From assembly GCF_004765805.1 (NCBI RefSeq), contig NZ_SBIU01000003.1, forward strand, positions 806,001-870,000: a DNA stretch of 64,000 nt. Direction: 5' to 3'. The number at the start of each line of letters is the position of its first letter. Positions within the stretch are counted from its first letter, which is position 1. This DNA is from Halorussus halobius (GTDB lineage: Archaea; Halobacteriota; Halobacteria; Halobacteriales; Haladaptataceae). Made by a program: the position numbers and the translations under genes. A model generated the notes under the pieces. The model did not search any database, was not told the DNA's origin, and saw only the letters and a program-made list of their open reading frames with translations. Below, piece after piece: positions 43,008 through 51,365 of the stretch.

Positions 43008-43151
43008 ATGGCCTACCGAACCACGATTGGATGGTCCCTGCTATCGTCGGGCGTCGTCACGCTCCTGCTCGCGTTCCTCCCGGGCGACTCGCTGTGGTGG
43101 GGCGTCGGCCTGCTCGCGGCGGGCATCGCGGTCCTGTTCGTCCGGCAGTGA
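43008..43151 (+). CDS. Tiny two-helix membrane protein, 47 residues
   Basis: ATG 43008 to TGA 43149-43151. The protein MAYRTTIGWSLLSSGVVTLL, then AFLPGDSLWWGVGLLAAG and IAVLFVRQ, forms two membrane helices joined by a short Pro-Gly-Asp turn. Haloarchaea encode many such mini membrane proteins of unknown function. Third-position GC is gene-like. It is convergent with the CGCGG-type peptide gene, 33 bp away. Confidence 0.6.
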   Translation: MAYRTTIGWSLLSSGVVTLLLAFLPGDSLWWGVGLLAAGIAVLFVRQ

Positions 43152-43184
43152 CCCGCCGACGCCACCCGTCGATTTTCGGCCGGG

Positions 43185-43547
43185 CTACGCGACGTGGACC
43201 CGGGTGACGTGACCGCCACAGCCACACTGCTCGACGTACTCCCACGAGGCGTCGTCGCCGAACCGCTCGGCCAGCGCGTCGTACAGGTACGTCTCGGGAT
43301 GGCCGTGGTCGCCGTGGGTCACGAGGTTGACGTGGTTGCCGGCGGCCGTGTGCTCGACCGCCGTCGCGGCCTGTGCGACCACGAGGTCCCGGTCGTCGGC
43401 GTGCTGCGGTTTTTCGAGGTTGGCCGACCACGAGTTGTCGTGGACCCGGTCGGTGATGGGTTCGACGTCCCGGTCGAGGTCCGCGGTGTGCTCCCGGTCG
43501 TCGCCGTTCGCGTCGGCGTGGTCGTGGTCTCGGCTACTGGTTCCCAT
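43185..43547 (-). CDS. CGCGG-family protein, candidate radical-SAM-modified peptide
   Basis: A 120-residue protein. The N-terminal 30 residues are His/Asp-rich and variable. The conserved part contains DRVHDNSWSANLEKPQHADD, GNHVNLVTHGDHGHPETYLY and, near the C-terminus, VEQCGCGGHVTRVHVA. From memory, haloarchaeal proteins with this ending are annotated as a CGCGG family of putative ribosomally made peptides modified by a radical SAM enzyme. The two Cys in CGCGG are the likely modification or metal sites. No radical SAM gene lies in this window. ATG 43547 is the only reasonable start. A zinc- or copper-binding role is an alternative, given nine or more His residues. Confidence 0.65.
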   Translation of the reverse strand: MGTSSRDHDHADANGDDREHTADLDRDVEPITDRVHDNSWSANLEKPQHADDRDLVVAQAATAVEHTAAGNHVNLVTHGDHGHPETYLYDALAERFGDDASWEYVEQCGCGGHVTRVHVA

Positions 43548-43647
43548 GTCTAAACGAAGGGCCCGGTCGGGCAAAAGGGGCGTTCCGAACACGTTCGCGC
43601 CCCGCGGGCGCGGAAGCGCCGCGACAGCGCCGGGCGGACGTCGACGG

Positions 43648-45903
43648 TCAGTGCCGCCGGGCCGCCAACATCCCGACCGCGAGCAGCACCGCGAGCGCTC
43701 CGACCACCGCGGCCGGGCCGAACCCGGGTGCCGGGGCGCTCGCCGCGAGCGCGTCGTCGGTGGTCGTCGCGTCCTCGTCGGCCGCTCCCTCGTCGCCGTC
43801 GGCCGCGTCGTCGCCCTCGTCGGGCGTCTCCGCCGCGGTCGTCGTGTCGCCCTCGCCGAGGTCGGCTCCGGCGTCCGCGGCGGTCGTCTCGCCGTCCTCA
43901 TCGCCGACACCGGCGTCGGCCTCGTCGTCCGCGGCGGTCGTCTCCTCGTCCCCGACGTCTTCGTCCTCGTCGGCAGTCGTCGTCTCCTCGTCCGCGTCGG
44001 CAGTCGTCCCGCCGTCGCCCGCCTCGGTGGTCTCGGTCCCGTCCGCGTCGGCCGCCGCGCCGTCGGTCTCCACGACCACGCCCGAGGCGTTGGCCTCGGG
44101 GTCGGCGACGTCGACGGTGAAGTTCGTGCCCGGTTGGACGTCCGAGAGGTCGACCGTCACCTCCCACGTGCCGTCCTCGCCGACCGTCGCGGTCCCGCGT
44201 CGCAGGAACGGGGCGTCCTGCGTGTTCGAGAGTTCGACGGCCAGGTCGGTGCCCGCCGCGACCGAACTCGCCCCGGAGACGGCGGCGTCGCTCGACGCGG
44301 GCACCTCGACGGGTTCGTCGAACGTGACGTTGCGCTCGACCACCGAGAAGTTGGTCGTCAGCGAGGTGGCGTTGCCCTCCTCGACGTAGGGGTTGGCGTC
44401 CGAGACAGTGAAGTTGGCCTCGTAGGTCGCGCCCTGCTCCAGCGCGTTCGCGTTGAGCACGAGGAAGAACCGGTCGTCGTCCTCGTCGACCAGCAGGTCG
44501 GCCCGGTCGAGGTCGACCTCCTCGGACGGCACGTTGGGCTCGGCTCCCCTGGTCAGCGACGTCGACAGCCCGGTCTCGTTGTCGTTCAGGTCCGAGACGT
44601 TCTCGACGTAGGCGTACAGCCCCGACGCCTCCACGCCCACGATGGCCCAGTCCTGGTCGGCGATCCGGTCGTCCCGCGTGGCGACGTCGGTCAACTGGGA
44701 GACGCTCCGGACGCTGGCGGACTCCGGTGCGGTCCAGGTCTGGATTCCGCCGGTCTCGCGCTCGGTGAGTTCTATCAGTCCGACGGCCGTCCGCTGGGTC
44801 CCGACCGAGACCGCGACGGGGTAGCCCGCGGCGTCGAGCCGGCCCGGAATCGGGTCGGTCAGCAACTGGAAGTCGGTCACGTTGTCCTCGCCGGCCGCCG
44901 AGACGCCGGGCGCGTCGCCCGACTGCCCGGCCCGGTAGGTGTCGAACTCGACGGTGGCTTCGCCGTCCTCGTCGCCGTCGACGACGGTGAACCGCGAGTG
45001 GTAGCCCACGTCCGCCGAGCCGAGGTCGACCGTCGCCTCGTCGGTGCCGTCGAACGTGACGTTGAACCGGACCACGTCTCCCCGGTTCTCGACCGGCGAC
45101 TCGTCGTCGAGCCCGGCCTCGCCCGCCATCGGCTCGGTCACGGTTATCGCCGCGGTGTCCTCGGCGGTGCCGTCGGCGGCGGCGACGGTGACCTCGTAGG
45201 TCCCCGGCTCGACGCCGCTGAAGTTGGCCCGGAGCAGGTCGTCGCCGCTGACGTTTCGCTCGACGACCGCGCGGTCGTCGCCAGCTCGCGCGGCCGAGAA
45301 GGCGTCCGCGAGCTCAGAGGCGTTCAGCTCCTCTGAGAACAGCGAGACGCGGTAGCCGGCGCGGTTGGACTCGAGCCGGAGGTCGGTCCGCGCGTCGGGG
45401 TGGTCGTCGTTCCGGACGATGTCGTCCTCGAAGCTGGCGTTGAGCGACTGGGCGGCAATCTCGAAGCTCGCCTCGCTCGCGTCGCCGACGCGCTGGGCGT
45501 CGCCGTTCTCGAAGACGACCGGGCGGTCCTGTTCGTCGACGACGACGAACCGGCCGTCGAGCCCCGAGGTGCCGACGACCGCCGAGCCGTTCCCGGCGAG
45601 CAACACCTCGGTCACGAGCCCGCCGACGTCGCCGTCCTCCAGCTCGCGGACGGCCCAGACCTCGCTGGCGTTGTCCGCGCCGGCGGTGAACTCGAGGAAC
45701 TGCCCCTGCCAGAACACGTCGCCGGAGTCGACGGCCGCGTCGGCCAGCTCGTCGTCGCCTTGCTGGTACGCTCCGGCGTTCGATTCCTGCTGCGTCGATT
45801 CGGCGTCCGACGTCGGCGCGTTCGACGCGACTGCTCCCGAGAGCCCCGCCGTGGCCGCGCCGACGACGAGGAGTGCCGTCAGTAGTAGACTCGTTCGTGT
45901 CAT
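43648..45903 (-). CDS. PGF-CTERM surface glycoprotein with BGTF-type domain
   Basis: A 751-residue exported protein. A Sec signal covers about 1-28 (RTSLLLTALLVVGAATAGLSG). The N-terminal half has QGDDELADAAVDSGDVFWQGQ, followed by the surface-domain pattern recalled as the BGTF domain of S-layer-like glycoproteins; beta-sandwich domains follow to about residue 600. A linker of about 110 residues is rich in Thr, Glu and Asp (TTTADEDEDVGDEET), a site for O-glycans. The tail PAPGFGPAAVVGALAVLLAVG plus basic residues is a PGF-CTERM anchor for archaeosortase processing. More than a dozen NxS/T sequons are present. It is a probable cell-surface or S-layer-associated protein. Confidence 0.8.
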   Translation of the reverse strand: MTRTSLLLTALLVVGAATAGLSGAVASNAPTSDAESTQQESNAGAYQQGDDELADAAVDSGDVFWQGQFLEFTAGADNASEVWAVRELEDGDVGGLVTEVLLAGNGSAVVGTSGLDGRFVVVDEQDRPVVFENGDAQRVGDASEASFEIAAQSLNASFEDDIVRNDDHPDARTDLRLESNRAGYRVSLFSEELNASELADAFSAARAGDDRAVVERNVSGDDLLRANFSGVEPGTYEVTVAAADGTAEDTAAITVTEPMAGEAGLDDESPVENRGDVVRFNVTFDGTDEATVDLGSADVGYHSRFTVVDGDEDGEATVEFDTYRAGQSGDAPGVSAAGEDNVTDFQLLTDPIPGRLDAAGYPVAVSVGTQRTAVGLIELTERETGGIQTWTAPESASVRSVSQLTDVATRDDRIADQDWAIVGVEASGLYAYVENVSDLNDNETGLSTSLTRGAEPNVPSEEVDLDRADLLVDEDDDRFFLVLNANALEQGATYEANFTVSDANPYVEEGNATSLTTNFSVVERNVTFDEPVEVPASSDAAVSGASSVAAGTDLAVELSNTQDAPFLRRGTATVGEDGTWEVTVDLSDVQPGTNFTVDVADPEANASGVVVETDGAAADADGTETTEAGDGGTTADADEETTTADEDEDVGDEETTAADDEADAGVGDEDGETTAADAGADLGEGDTTTAAETPDEGDDAADGDEGAADEDATTTDDALAASAPAPGFGPAAVVGALAVLLAVGMLAARRH

Positions 45904-46149
45904 GGATTTCCCCCAACTGCCCCCACCGCGATGCCCGCCCCGAGGGCGGCGTGCGCGGGTTCTCGTCGGCACTTCGACGAAATTCGCCAAGTATCTTGCG
46001 CCGGTATCGGGAGCTTGCGTTCGAGCAAAGGCAGCCTATGCCGACCGACGCCCGGATACCGGCCGGACCGCCGCGAGTAACGAGGGCCGACCGACGGCGC
46101 TTCGGCCCGACCCGCGACGCCGGGGTCCGACCCGCGACCTCCCGACCGA

Positions 46150-47847
46150 CTACTGGGCCAGCGACGCGAACCGCTCGACGGCCTCGTCGGTGCCCGCGAC
46201 CACCACGTCGTCGCCGCGTTCGAGCCGGAAGCCCGGCCCGACCGTGGTGTGGACCTCGCCGTCGCGTTCGACCGCGACCACGGTACAGCCGGTGCGGGAG
46301 CGCACGTCGACGTCGCCGAGCGTCCGGCCGGCCAGCGCGGGCGCGACGGTCCGGACGATCTCTATCTGCTCGTCCATCGAGACGACCTCCTCCCGGTCGA
46401 GGACGGTCGAGGCCAGCATCCGGCCCGAGACGGTCGCCAGCGCCAGCACGTAGTCCGCACCCGCGCGGTATATCTTCCGGACGTTCTCGGTCTCCTCGGC
46501 CCGGGCCAGCACCTCGACGTCGGGGTTGAGGTCGAGCGCGACCAGCGTGCCGAACCCGGTGACGGTGTCGTCGGCCACCGCGAGCACCACGCACCGGGCG
46601 TCCTCGATGCCGGCCTCGACCAGCGTCTCGGGGTCGGTGGTGTCGCCCACCACGTCCACGCCGGGCTTGTCCTCGACGTCGACCACCGTGTAGGGGACGT
46701 TCGCGGCCGCGAGTTCGGCCGTGACGACCGACCCGACCTCGCCGTGTCCGACCACGACGACCCGTCCGCGCCCGGGCGTCCGGGTCCGCGAGCTGGTCAG
46801 CTCCGCGAGGTGGTCTATCTCGGGGCGTCGCCCCGCGACCAGCAGGACGGTCCCGTCGCCGAGTTCGAGGTCGGGCGAGGGCGGCGCTTCGAACTCGCCC
46901 TGTATCCACGCGCCGACGACGTTCACGCCGGTTCGCTCGCGGATCGCGCTCTCGGCGAGCGTCGCGCCGGCGAGGTCGCTGTCGCGCTGGACCGAGAGTT
47001 CCGCCACCTCGAAGTCCTCGCCGACCTCGACGGCGGCCTCCGTGGGGTGGTGGTCGTCCGCCCCGTCAGCCCCTCCCTCCTCGCCCCCGGCCGTCCAGCT
47101 CCCGTCGAGGTCGGTCGAGACGGTGGTCGTGACCTTCCCGGCGAGGCGCTCGCCGAGGAGTCCGCGGGGCGACAGCACCTCGTCGGCCCCCGCGAGTTCG
47201 TGGTAGGCGGCGAGGTCGGGGTCCTCGACCATGCTGACCACGCGCACGTCGGCGGCCGCCTCCCGGGCGGTCAACACGACGCTCACGTCGACCTCGTCAC
47301 CCGCGTCGGCGACCAGCGCGGTGGCCGCACCGAGATTGGCGGCTCGGAGCGTCTCGACCGACTCGGGGTCGCCGTGGAGGACTGCGTGGCCCGACTCGTG
47401 GAGGTCGACCGCCCGGTCGCGGTCGGGTTCGACGACCACGTAGGGTACGTCCCGGCCGGTGAGTTCGGCGATCAGCGCCTCGGCTCGCGGCGAGTACGTA
47501 CAGACCACGACGTGGTCCTCGACCTCGTCGAACGACGACGGGAGCGTGGTCGAGAGCGCGTCCTCGAACAGCGGGACGACCAGCACCGGCAGCGCCATGA
47601 AGATGAGCACCACGCCGGTCAGGTCCATCACCATCACGAACACGTTCATCTCGGGGGTCGACCACGGCGCGTCCGACCCGTACCCGGTCGTGGTGAACGT
47701 CTCGACGACGATGCGAAGCGAGTGGTAGAACGGCTCGGGGTCGTTCTCGAAGGCGGTCATGCCGTAGTCGTAGGCCACGGCGAACCCGAGCATGACCGCC
47801 GCGAGCGTGCCGAGGTAGTAGAGCGTGCGGCGCTTCCACGTGTCCAT
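46150..47847 (-). CDS. Potassium channel with two RCK (TrkA) domains
   Basis: A 565-residue protein. Two membrane helices (residues 8-28 and 70-92) flank a pore loop with the K+ selectivity filter TGYGSD at 54-59. The long cytosolic part has two Rossmann-type RCK/TrkA-N domains (DHVVVCTYSPRAEALIAEL and GRVVVVGHGEVGSVVTAEL) and two TrkA-C domains (LSVQRDSDLAGATLAE and ALAGRTLGDVDVRSR). The first RCK lacks the full GxGxxG and the second has it, so nucleotide binding may be limited to the second. It is likely a ligand-gated K+ channel, relevant to an organism that balances salt with internal K+. Confidence 0.9.
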   Translation of the reverse strand: MDTWKRRTLYYLGTLAAVMLGFAVAYDYGMTAFENDPEPFYHSLRIVVETFTTTGYGSDAPWSTPEMNVFVMVMDLTGVVLIFMALPVLVVPLFEDALSTTLPSSFDEVEDHVVVCTYSPRAEALIAELTGRDVPYVVVEPDRDRAVDLHESGHAVLHGDPESVETLRAANLGAATALVADAGDEVDVSVVLTAREAAADVRVVSMVEDPDLAAYHELAGADEVLSPRGLLGERLAGKVTTTVSTDLDGSWTAGGEEGGADGADDHHPTEAAVEVGEDFEVAELSVQRDSDLAGATLAESAIRERTGVNVVGAWIQGEFEAPPSPDLELGDGTVLLVAGRRPEIDHLAELTSSRTRTPGRGRVVVVGHGEVGSVVTAELAAANVPYTVVDVEDKPGVDVVGDTTDPETLVEAGIEDARCVVLAVADDTVTGFGTLVALDLNPDVEVLARAEETENVRKIYRAGADYVLALATVSGRMLASTVLDREEVVSMDEQIEIVRTVAPALAGRTLGDVDVRSRTGCTVVAVERDGEVHTTVGPGFRLERGDDVVVAGTDEAVERFASLAQ

Positions 47848-47873
47848 CGCCCGGGAGTTTTCGGGTCAGCGGT

Positions 47874-48197
47874 TTAGCCCTTCGGGACCGACTCCACGCG
47901 CTCTAGGACGATTCCCTCGGCGAAGCCGCCGCGTTCGTCGGTCTTCTCCTCGCGGTGGCGCGCGACCGTCTCGGGGTCGACGTCCTCGGTCTCGCGTATC
48001 GCCTCGACGACGTCCAGTACGTCGGCGAGTTCCGCGAGGTCGCCCGACTCCCGGAACTCCGCCGCCTCCTCGCAGAGCTTTTCGCGGAGCCGTCGCCGAT
48101 ACTCCTCGCCCTCGGCGACGTGAGTCACGGGCGTCTCACCGCTCTCGCGCACGATATCGGGTATCTCGTCGCGGACGAGCTTGTCGTACTCGGGCAC
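47874..48197 (-). CDS. MazG-like nucleoside triphosphate pyrophosphohydrolase
   Basis: A 107-residue all-alpha protein: PEYDKLVRDEIPDIVRESG, then LREKLCEEAAEFRESGDLAE and LADVLDVVEAIRETEDVD. The EEAAEF...ELADVLDV arrangement is the Mg2+-binding E-x2-E...E-x2-D signature of the MazG/all-alpha NTP pyrophosphatase fold, in the branch often labelled phosphoribosyl-ATP pyrophosphohydrolase-like. It probably removes non-canonical nucleotides. GTG 48197 gives the family N-terminus; the in-frame codons upstream do not fit. It lies 26 bp after the start of the K+ channel gene on the same strand and may be co-transcribed with it. Confidence 0.85.
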   Translation of the reverse strand: MPEYDKLVRDEIPDIVRESGETPVTHVAEGEEYRRRLREKLCEEAAEFRESGDLAELADVLDVVEAIRETEDVDPETVARHREEKTDERGGFAEGIVLERVESVPKG

Positions 48198-48269
48198 GGG
48201 AAAATCGGTACGCGACGCGAACAAAGTCGTTTCGGCTCGTCGGAACTGTCGGGGATTAGACGATCGGAA

Positions 48270-48551
48270 TCAAACCGCTTCCGCGCTCTCGGCCGCGCGC
48301 TCGCCGGTCTGTAGACACTCCTCGACCGCGTCGGCGAGGACGTATATCTGCTTGCGGGCGTCGGGGATGTACACCCGCTCCTCGACGACGTCCTGTTGCT
48401 TGAGCCGCTTGATGGAGCTCCGGACGGTTCGGGGCGACAGCCGGGTCCGGTCGCTGATCTCGCCCTGCGTGAGGGGTTCGTCGGCGTATTCGAGGACCTT
48501 TACGACCAGCTTCGCGCTCGGCGGGGCGTCGTCGTCGAGACAGTCGGACAT
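48270..48551 (-). CDS. Small winged-helix regulator (MarR/TrmB-like)
   Basis: A 93-residue regulator with one winged helix: SAKLVVKVLEYADEPLTQGEI, the recognition helix SPRTVRSSIKRLKQQDVVEE, and the wing RVYIPDARKQIYVLAD. The short Cys-containing C-terminus may help dimerise it. A TATA box (CGTATAATCC on the minus strand, 48579-48588) lies about 30 bases before ATG 48551. Overlapping palindromes at 48592-48626, just upstream of that box, are probably its own operator. It is divergent from the arylsulfotransferase-like gene, which may be the regulated target. Confidence 0.8.
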   Translation of the reverse strand: MSDCLDDDAPPSAKLVVKVLEYADEPLTQGEISDRTRLSPRTVRSSIKRLKQQDVVEERVYIPDARKQIYVLADAVEECLQTGERAAESAEAV

Positions 48552-48591
48552 CGTGTCCGGAACGTGGGCCGCCAACGGATTATACGTTTGC

Positions 48592-48626
48592 TAACCCGAG
48601 TGAAACGGGGTTACGTACAGGTAACC
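48592..48626. promoter_or_regulatory. Overlapping palindromes between divergent genes
   Basis: TAACCC (48592-48597) pairs with GGGTTA (48608-48613). GGTTAC (48609-48614), which overlaps the latter, pairs with GTAACC (48621-48626). The result is three half-sites of the same sequence spaced 10 and 6 bases apart. They lie directly upstream of the TATA box at 48579-48588. The arrangement fits cooperative binding by a dimeric winged-helix protein. Confidence 0.55.
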
Positions 48627-48720
48627 GCCCGGCCGGAAACGGTAGGTGGGCGGGTGGCATACTCCCGGCGACCATGCGACCGACAGCGGCGTCGCGGCCG
48701 GCGAGACGGGAGGGAGCGGC

Positions 48721-50019
48721 GTGACCTCGCCGGTCCGCCGGGGACTCGCGCTCCTCGCGGCCGGGCTGGTGGTCCTCGTCGGGTCGTTCGGGGCGAGCTG
48801 GGCGCTCGCGCCCGAGGTCGACACCGCGTCGTCCGGCGACGAGGAGTCGAACGGGACCGCAGTGCTGGTCGGCGTGCAGGGCCCGGGACCGAACGGCAAC
48901 GTCACCGCGCTCGACGCCGACGGCGACGTGCGCTGGAGCGTCGGCGACATCATCAGCTACCAGAGCGTCCAGACGCTGGACAACGGGTCGGTGCTGGCGA
49001 CGTTCGCGGCCGGGGGCTACGACGACTGCGGGCCGTACGACCCGCCGTGCAAGCGGACCGGCGTCCGAATCATCGACCCCGGTACGGCGTCTTCGGCCGA
49101 CGATTCCAAGGTGGAATCGTCGGCCGACCCCGAGGTCGTCTGGCAGTGGAGCTATCCGGTCCGGACCCGCGAGGACAGCGAGGTCCACGACGCCGAGGTG
49201 CTGCCGTCCGGGAACGTGCTGGTCGCCGACATGGAGTTCGAGAGCGTCTTCGTCTTCGACCCAGCGACCGGCGACCGGGAGTGGACGTGGAACGCCAGCG
49301 AGTTCTACGACGCGCCGGCCGACCCGACCCGCGTCGACTGGCTCCACCTCAACGACGTCGACGCCATCGGCGAGGACCGATTCCTGGTCTCGATCCGCAA
49401 CGAGAACCAGCTCCTCGTGGTCGAGCGCGGCGAGGGCGTGGTCGAGGTGATAAACGAGGACGGCGACGAGGACCTGCTGAACCAGCAGCACAATCCGCAC
49501 TGGCTCGACGACGGCGCGGTGGTAGTGGCCGACTCCGAGAACCACCGCGCGGTCGAACTCCACCGCAACGGGACGACCGGCGAGTGGGAGGAAGCGTGGT
49601 CCGTCGCGTCGGCCGGCGGCCTCGCGCTCGACTGGCCCCGCGACGCCGACCGACTGCCCGACGGCAACACCCTGATAACCGACAGCCGGAACAACCGCGT
49701 GGTCGAGGTGAACGAGACCGGCCGGCAGGTCGCAAGCTACGCGGTCCCCTCGCTGCCCTACGAAGCCGACCGGGTTCCCCACGGGGAGTCGCCCGGCGAG
49801 CCCTCGCCGGCGCTCCCGCGGAGCGGTTCCGCCGGAACGGCCGGTAGCGGGCCCGAAGAGCGGCTTCCAGTCCTTTCGCCGGTGCTGGCCGGGGTTCGTC
49901 ACGCGGTCGCACTCCCGTTCTGGGTGTCGGAGGGCCACGTCCTGGCGGTTGGCGTCGCGGCCGCGCTCTGGGCGTGGGGCGGCTATCTGCTGGTGCGGGC
50001 GGGCATAGAGAAGAGTTGA
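48721..50019 (+). CDS. Membrane-anchored arylsulfotransferase-like beta-propeller
   Basis: A 432-residue protein with an N-terminal helix (GLALLAAGLVVLVGSFGASW) and a second one near the C-terminus (VLAVGVAAALWAWGGYLLV). Between them are repeated propeller blades: VTALDADGDVRWSVGD, HDAEVLPSGNVLVADMEF, DWLHLNDVDAIGEDRFLVS and DADRLPDGNTLITDSRNN. This matches the ASST/Arylsulfotran_2 family, whose bacterial members move sulfate between phenols, but the archaeal members are uncharacterised. The His in HDAEVL and WLHLND are candidate active-site residues. GTG 48721 is chosen because it directly precedes the membrane helix; the frame is open 25 codons further. Confidence 0.75.
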   Translation: MTSPVRRGLALLAAGLVVLVGSFGASWALAPEVDTASSGDEESNGTAVLVGVQGPGPNGNVTALDADGDVRWSVGDIISYQSVQTLDNGSVLATFAAGGYDDCGPYDPPCKRTGVRIIDPGTASSADDSKVESSADPEVVWQWSYPVRTREDSEVHDAEVLPSGNVLVADMEFESVFVFDPATGDREWTWNASEFYDAPADPTRVDWLHLNDVDAIGEDRFLVSIRNENQLLVVERGEGVVEVINEDGDEDLLNQQHNPHWLDDGAVVVADSENHRAVELHRNGTTGEWEEAWSVASAGGLALDWPRDADRLPDGNTLITDSRNNRVVEVNETGRQVASYAVPSLPYEADRVPHGESPGEPSPALPRSGSAGTAGSGPEERLPVLSPVLAGVRHAVALPFWVSEGHVLAVGVAAALWAWGGYLLVRAGIEKS

Positions 50020-50045
50020 TGGCGCTGGCGGTGGGACGGTCCGCC

Positions 50046-50231
50046 ATGAGCGACGCGGGCGACGCGCGGGGCGGCCGAGACGAGTCCGAGGGCGACGGAC
50101 GGGCCGAGTCGAACCCCGATCGGGGCGGCCGGCCGTGCCCCGTCTGCGGGGAGCCGCTGTACTCGCGGCACTGCAAGTACGTCTGTCCGCAACACGGCGT
50201 GGTGTACGACTGTAGCGACACGTTCTACTGA
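50046..50231 (+). CDS. Small zinc-finger protein (HVO_2523-like)
   Basis: A 61-residue protein. The first 28 residues are an acidic Gly/Asp/Glu tail. The rest, RPCPVCGEPLYSRHCKYVCP followed by QHGVVYDCSDTFY, has five Cys and two His; the CPVCG plus CP-QHG pair makes a zinc finger. From memory it matches a small haloarchaeal family named after HVO_2523. ATG 50046 is the sensible start. It lies 26 bp after the propeller gene on the same strand. Confidence 0.7.
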   Translation: MSDAGDARGGRDESEGDGRAESNPDRGGRPCPVCGEPLYSRHCKYVCPQHGVVYDCSDTFY

Positions 50232-50266
50232 GGCGGAGTCACGGGGACAGCCGCCGGCGAGTCGCC

Positions 50267-50465
50267 GTGAGGACGCCGACTCGGCGAGGGGTCGACCGGC
50301 GGTACTTCCGCGCCGCGCTCCGCCACGAGGGCGTCCTGTACACCTCGGCCGCGCGCGCCGCCGAGCAGGTGGGAAGACGACGGCGCGTGGCGAGTCGGCG
50401 GCGCGCTTCCGAGTCCGGACACGCTGTACGGCCGCTACGTGAACCCCGCGTGGACCGACGAGTAA
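50267..50465 (+). pseudogene. Frameshifted small gene, about 65 residues if restored
   Basis: From GTG 50267 one frame gives RRYFRAALRHEGVLYTSAAR up to ARAAEQ. The continuation in the neighbouring frame gives WEDDGAWRVGGALPSP, then DTLYGRYVNPAWTDE and a TAA at 50463-50465. The two halves join into one plausible 65-residue protein if a single G is removed from the run near 50374 (caggtggga). The unshifted frame runs on into Arg-rich noise. This is either a true pseudogene or one sequencing error in a G-rich stretch. I do not recognise the family. Confidence 0.6.
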
Positions 50466-50491
50466 CCGACGCGCGACGCCACGCGACCGGC

Positions 50492-51139
50492 CTACCGTCG
50501 AGCGCTCACCGCGCGATACGCCGGCCCCGCGAGCAGCGCGACCGCGAGCGCGCCGGCCGCGACCAGCAGCTCCCAGCCCACCGCCGACAGCCCGCCGGTC
50601 GAGAGCCGGGTGAGCGAACTCCCGGCCAGCACGGCCGGGACGGTCCACGGGACTTCGCCGACCGCCGTGCCGACGACGAACGCGCGGGTCCGCACCCCCG
50701 ACAGCCCCGCCGCCGCCGAGACGGGGTCGGAGGGCGCGGGCGCGAGCCGGGAAGCCACCATCCCGCGGAGGTCGCCGGTCGCCGCGAAGAAGCGCTCGCC
50801 CGAGTCGCCGAGTCGCGCGACCAGCCCCGACCCCTCGCCGACGTACCGCGCGGCGAGGAAGGGGAGACACGCGCTGGCGGTCGTGCCCGCGAGCGCGACC
50901 GGGACCCCGACCACGGGGCCGTAAGCGAACCCGACCAGCACCGCCACGAACGAGGTTGGCCACGCGAACAGCGGCCGGACGAGGTAGACCCCGACCAGTA
51001 GCCCGCCGAAGACGGCGGGCCGGTCCGCGAGGTCGCGGGCGAGTCGGACCAGCGGCTCCGGGCCGGCGAGCAGGCCGGCGGCCGCGACGACGCCGACCAG
51101 AGCCAGACCGACGGCCTGCCGGCGGGCGAACCCGGTCAT
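50492..51139 (-). CDS. VTT-domain membrane protein (TVP38/DedA-like)
   Basis: A 215-residue protein with about six hydrophobic segments. The core VYLVRPLFAWPTSFVAVLVG with FAYGPVVGVPVALAGTTASA and YVGEGSG is typical of TVP38/TMEM64 proteins: the re-entrant loop after the Pro-Leu-Phe, then the Gly-rich segment ending in a conserved aromatic-rich helix. A later PAPSDPVSAAAGLSGV is the second conserved loop. Members are thought to move or scramble lipids. It differs clearly from the VTT protein at 435-1019. The following 226 bp (51140-51365) hold no gene. Confidence 0.82.
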   Translation of the reverse strand: MTGFARRQAVGLALVGVVAAAGLLAGPEPLVRLARDLADRPAVFGGLLVGVYLVRPLFAWPTSFVAVLVGFAYGPVVGVPVALAGTTASACLPFLAARYVGEGSGLVARLGDSGERFFAATGDLRGMVASRLAPAPSDPVSAAAGLSGVRTRAFVVGTAVGEVPWTVPAVLAGSSLTRLSTGGLSAVGWELLVAAGALAVALLAGPAYRAVSARR

Positions 51140-51365
51140 CGCGGAGGGGTTTTCGTTCGTCGGGTAACTGCCTTCGGGTTCGCGGTAGCGTTCGGGTCGG
51201 TCCAGTTCGAGTGGGAAGAGTCCGCGAAAGTCGTCGTTAGATTCATCCAGAAATGTCGATAATACAGCTAGTCGGCGGTGCGCGCAGCAAAGCGTTTAGG
51301 TTCCCCCGGCATATCTTCGAGAATATGCCAACTGGCGAGGCACGGAGACGTGCGCGTGGTCGACG

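Noticed and set aside
46029-46149. Possible gene between the surface glycoprotein and the K+ channel
   Set aside because: Only short Arg/Pro-rich frames occur between 45904 and 46149; no start, TATA box or domain supports a gene.
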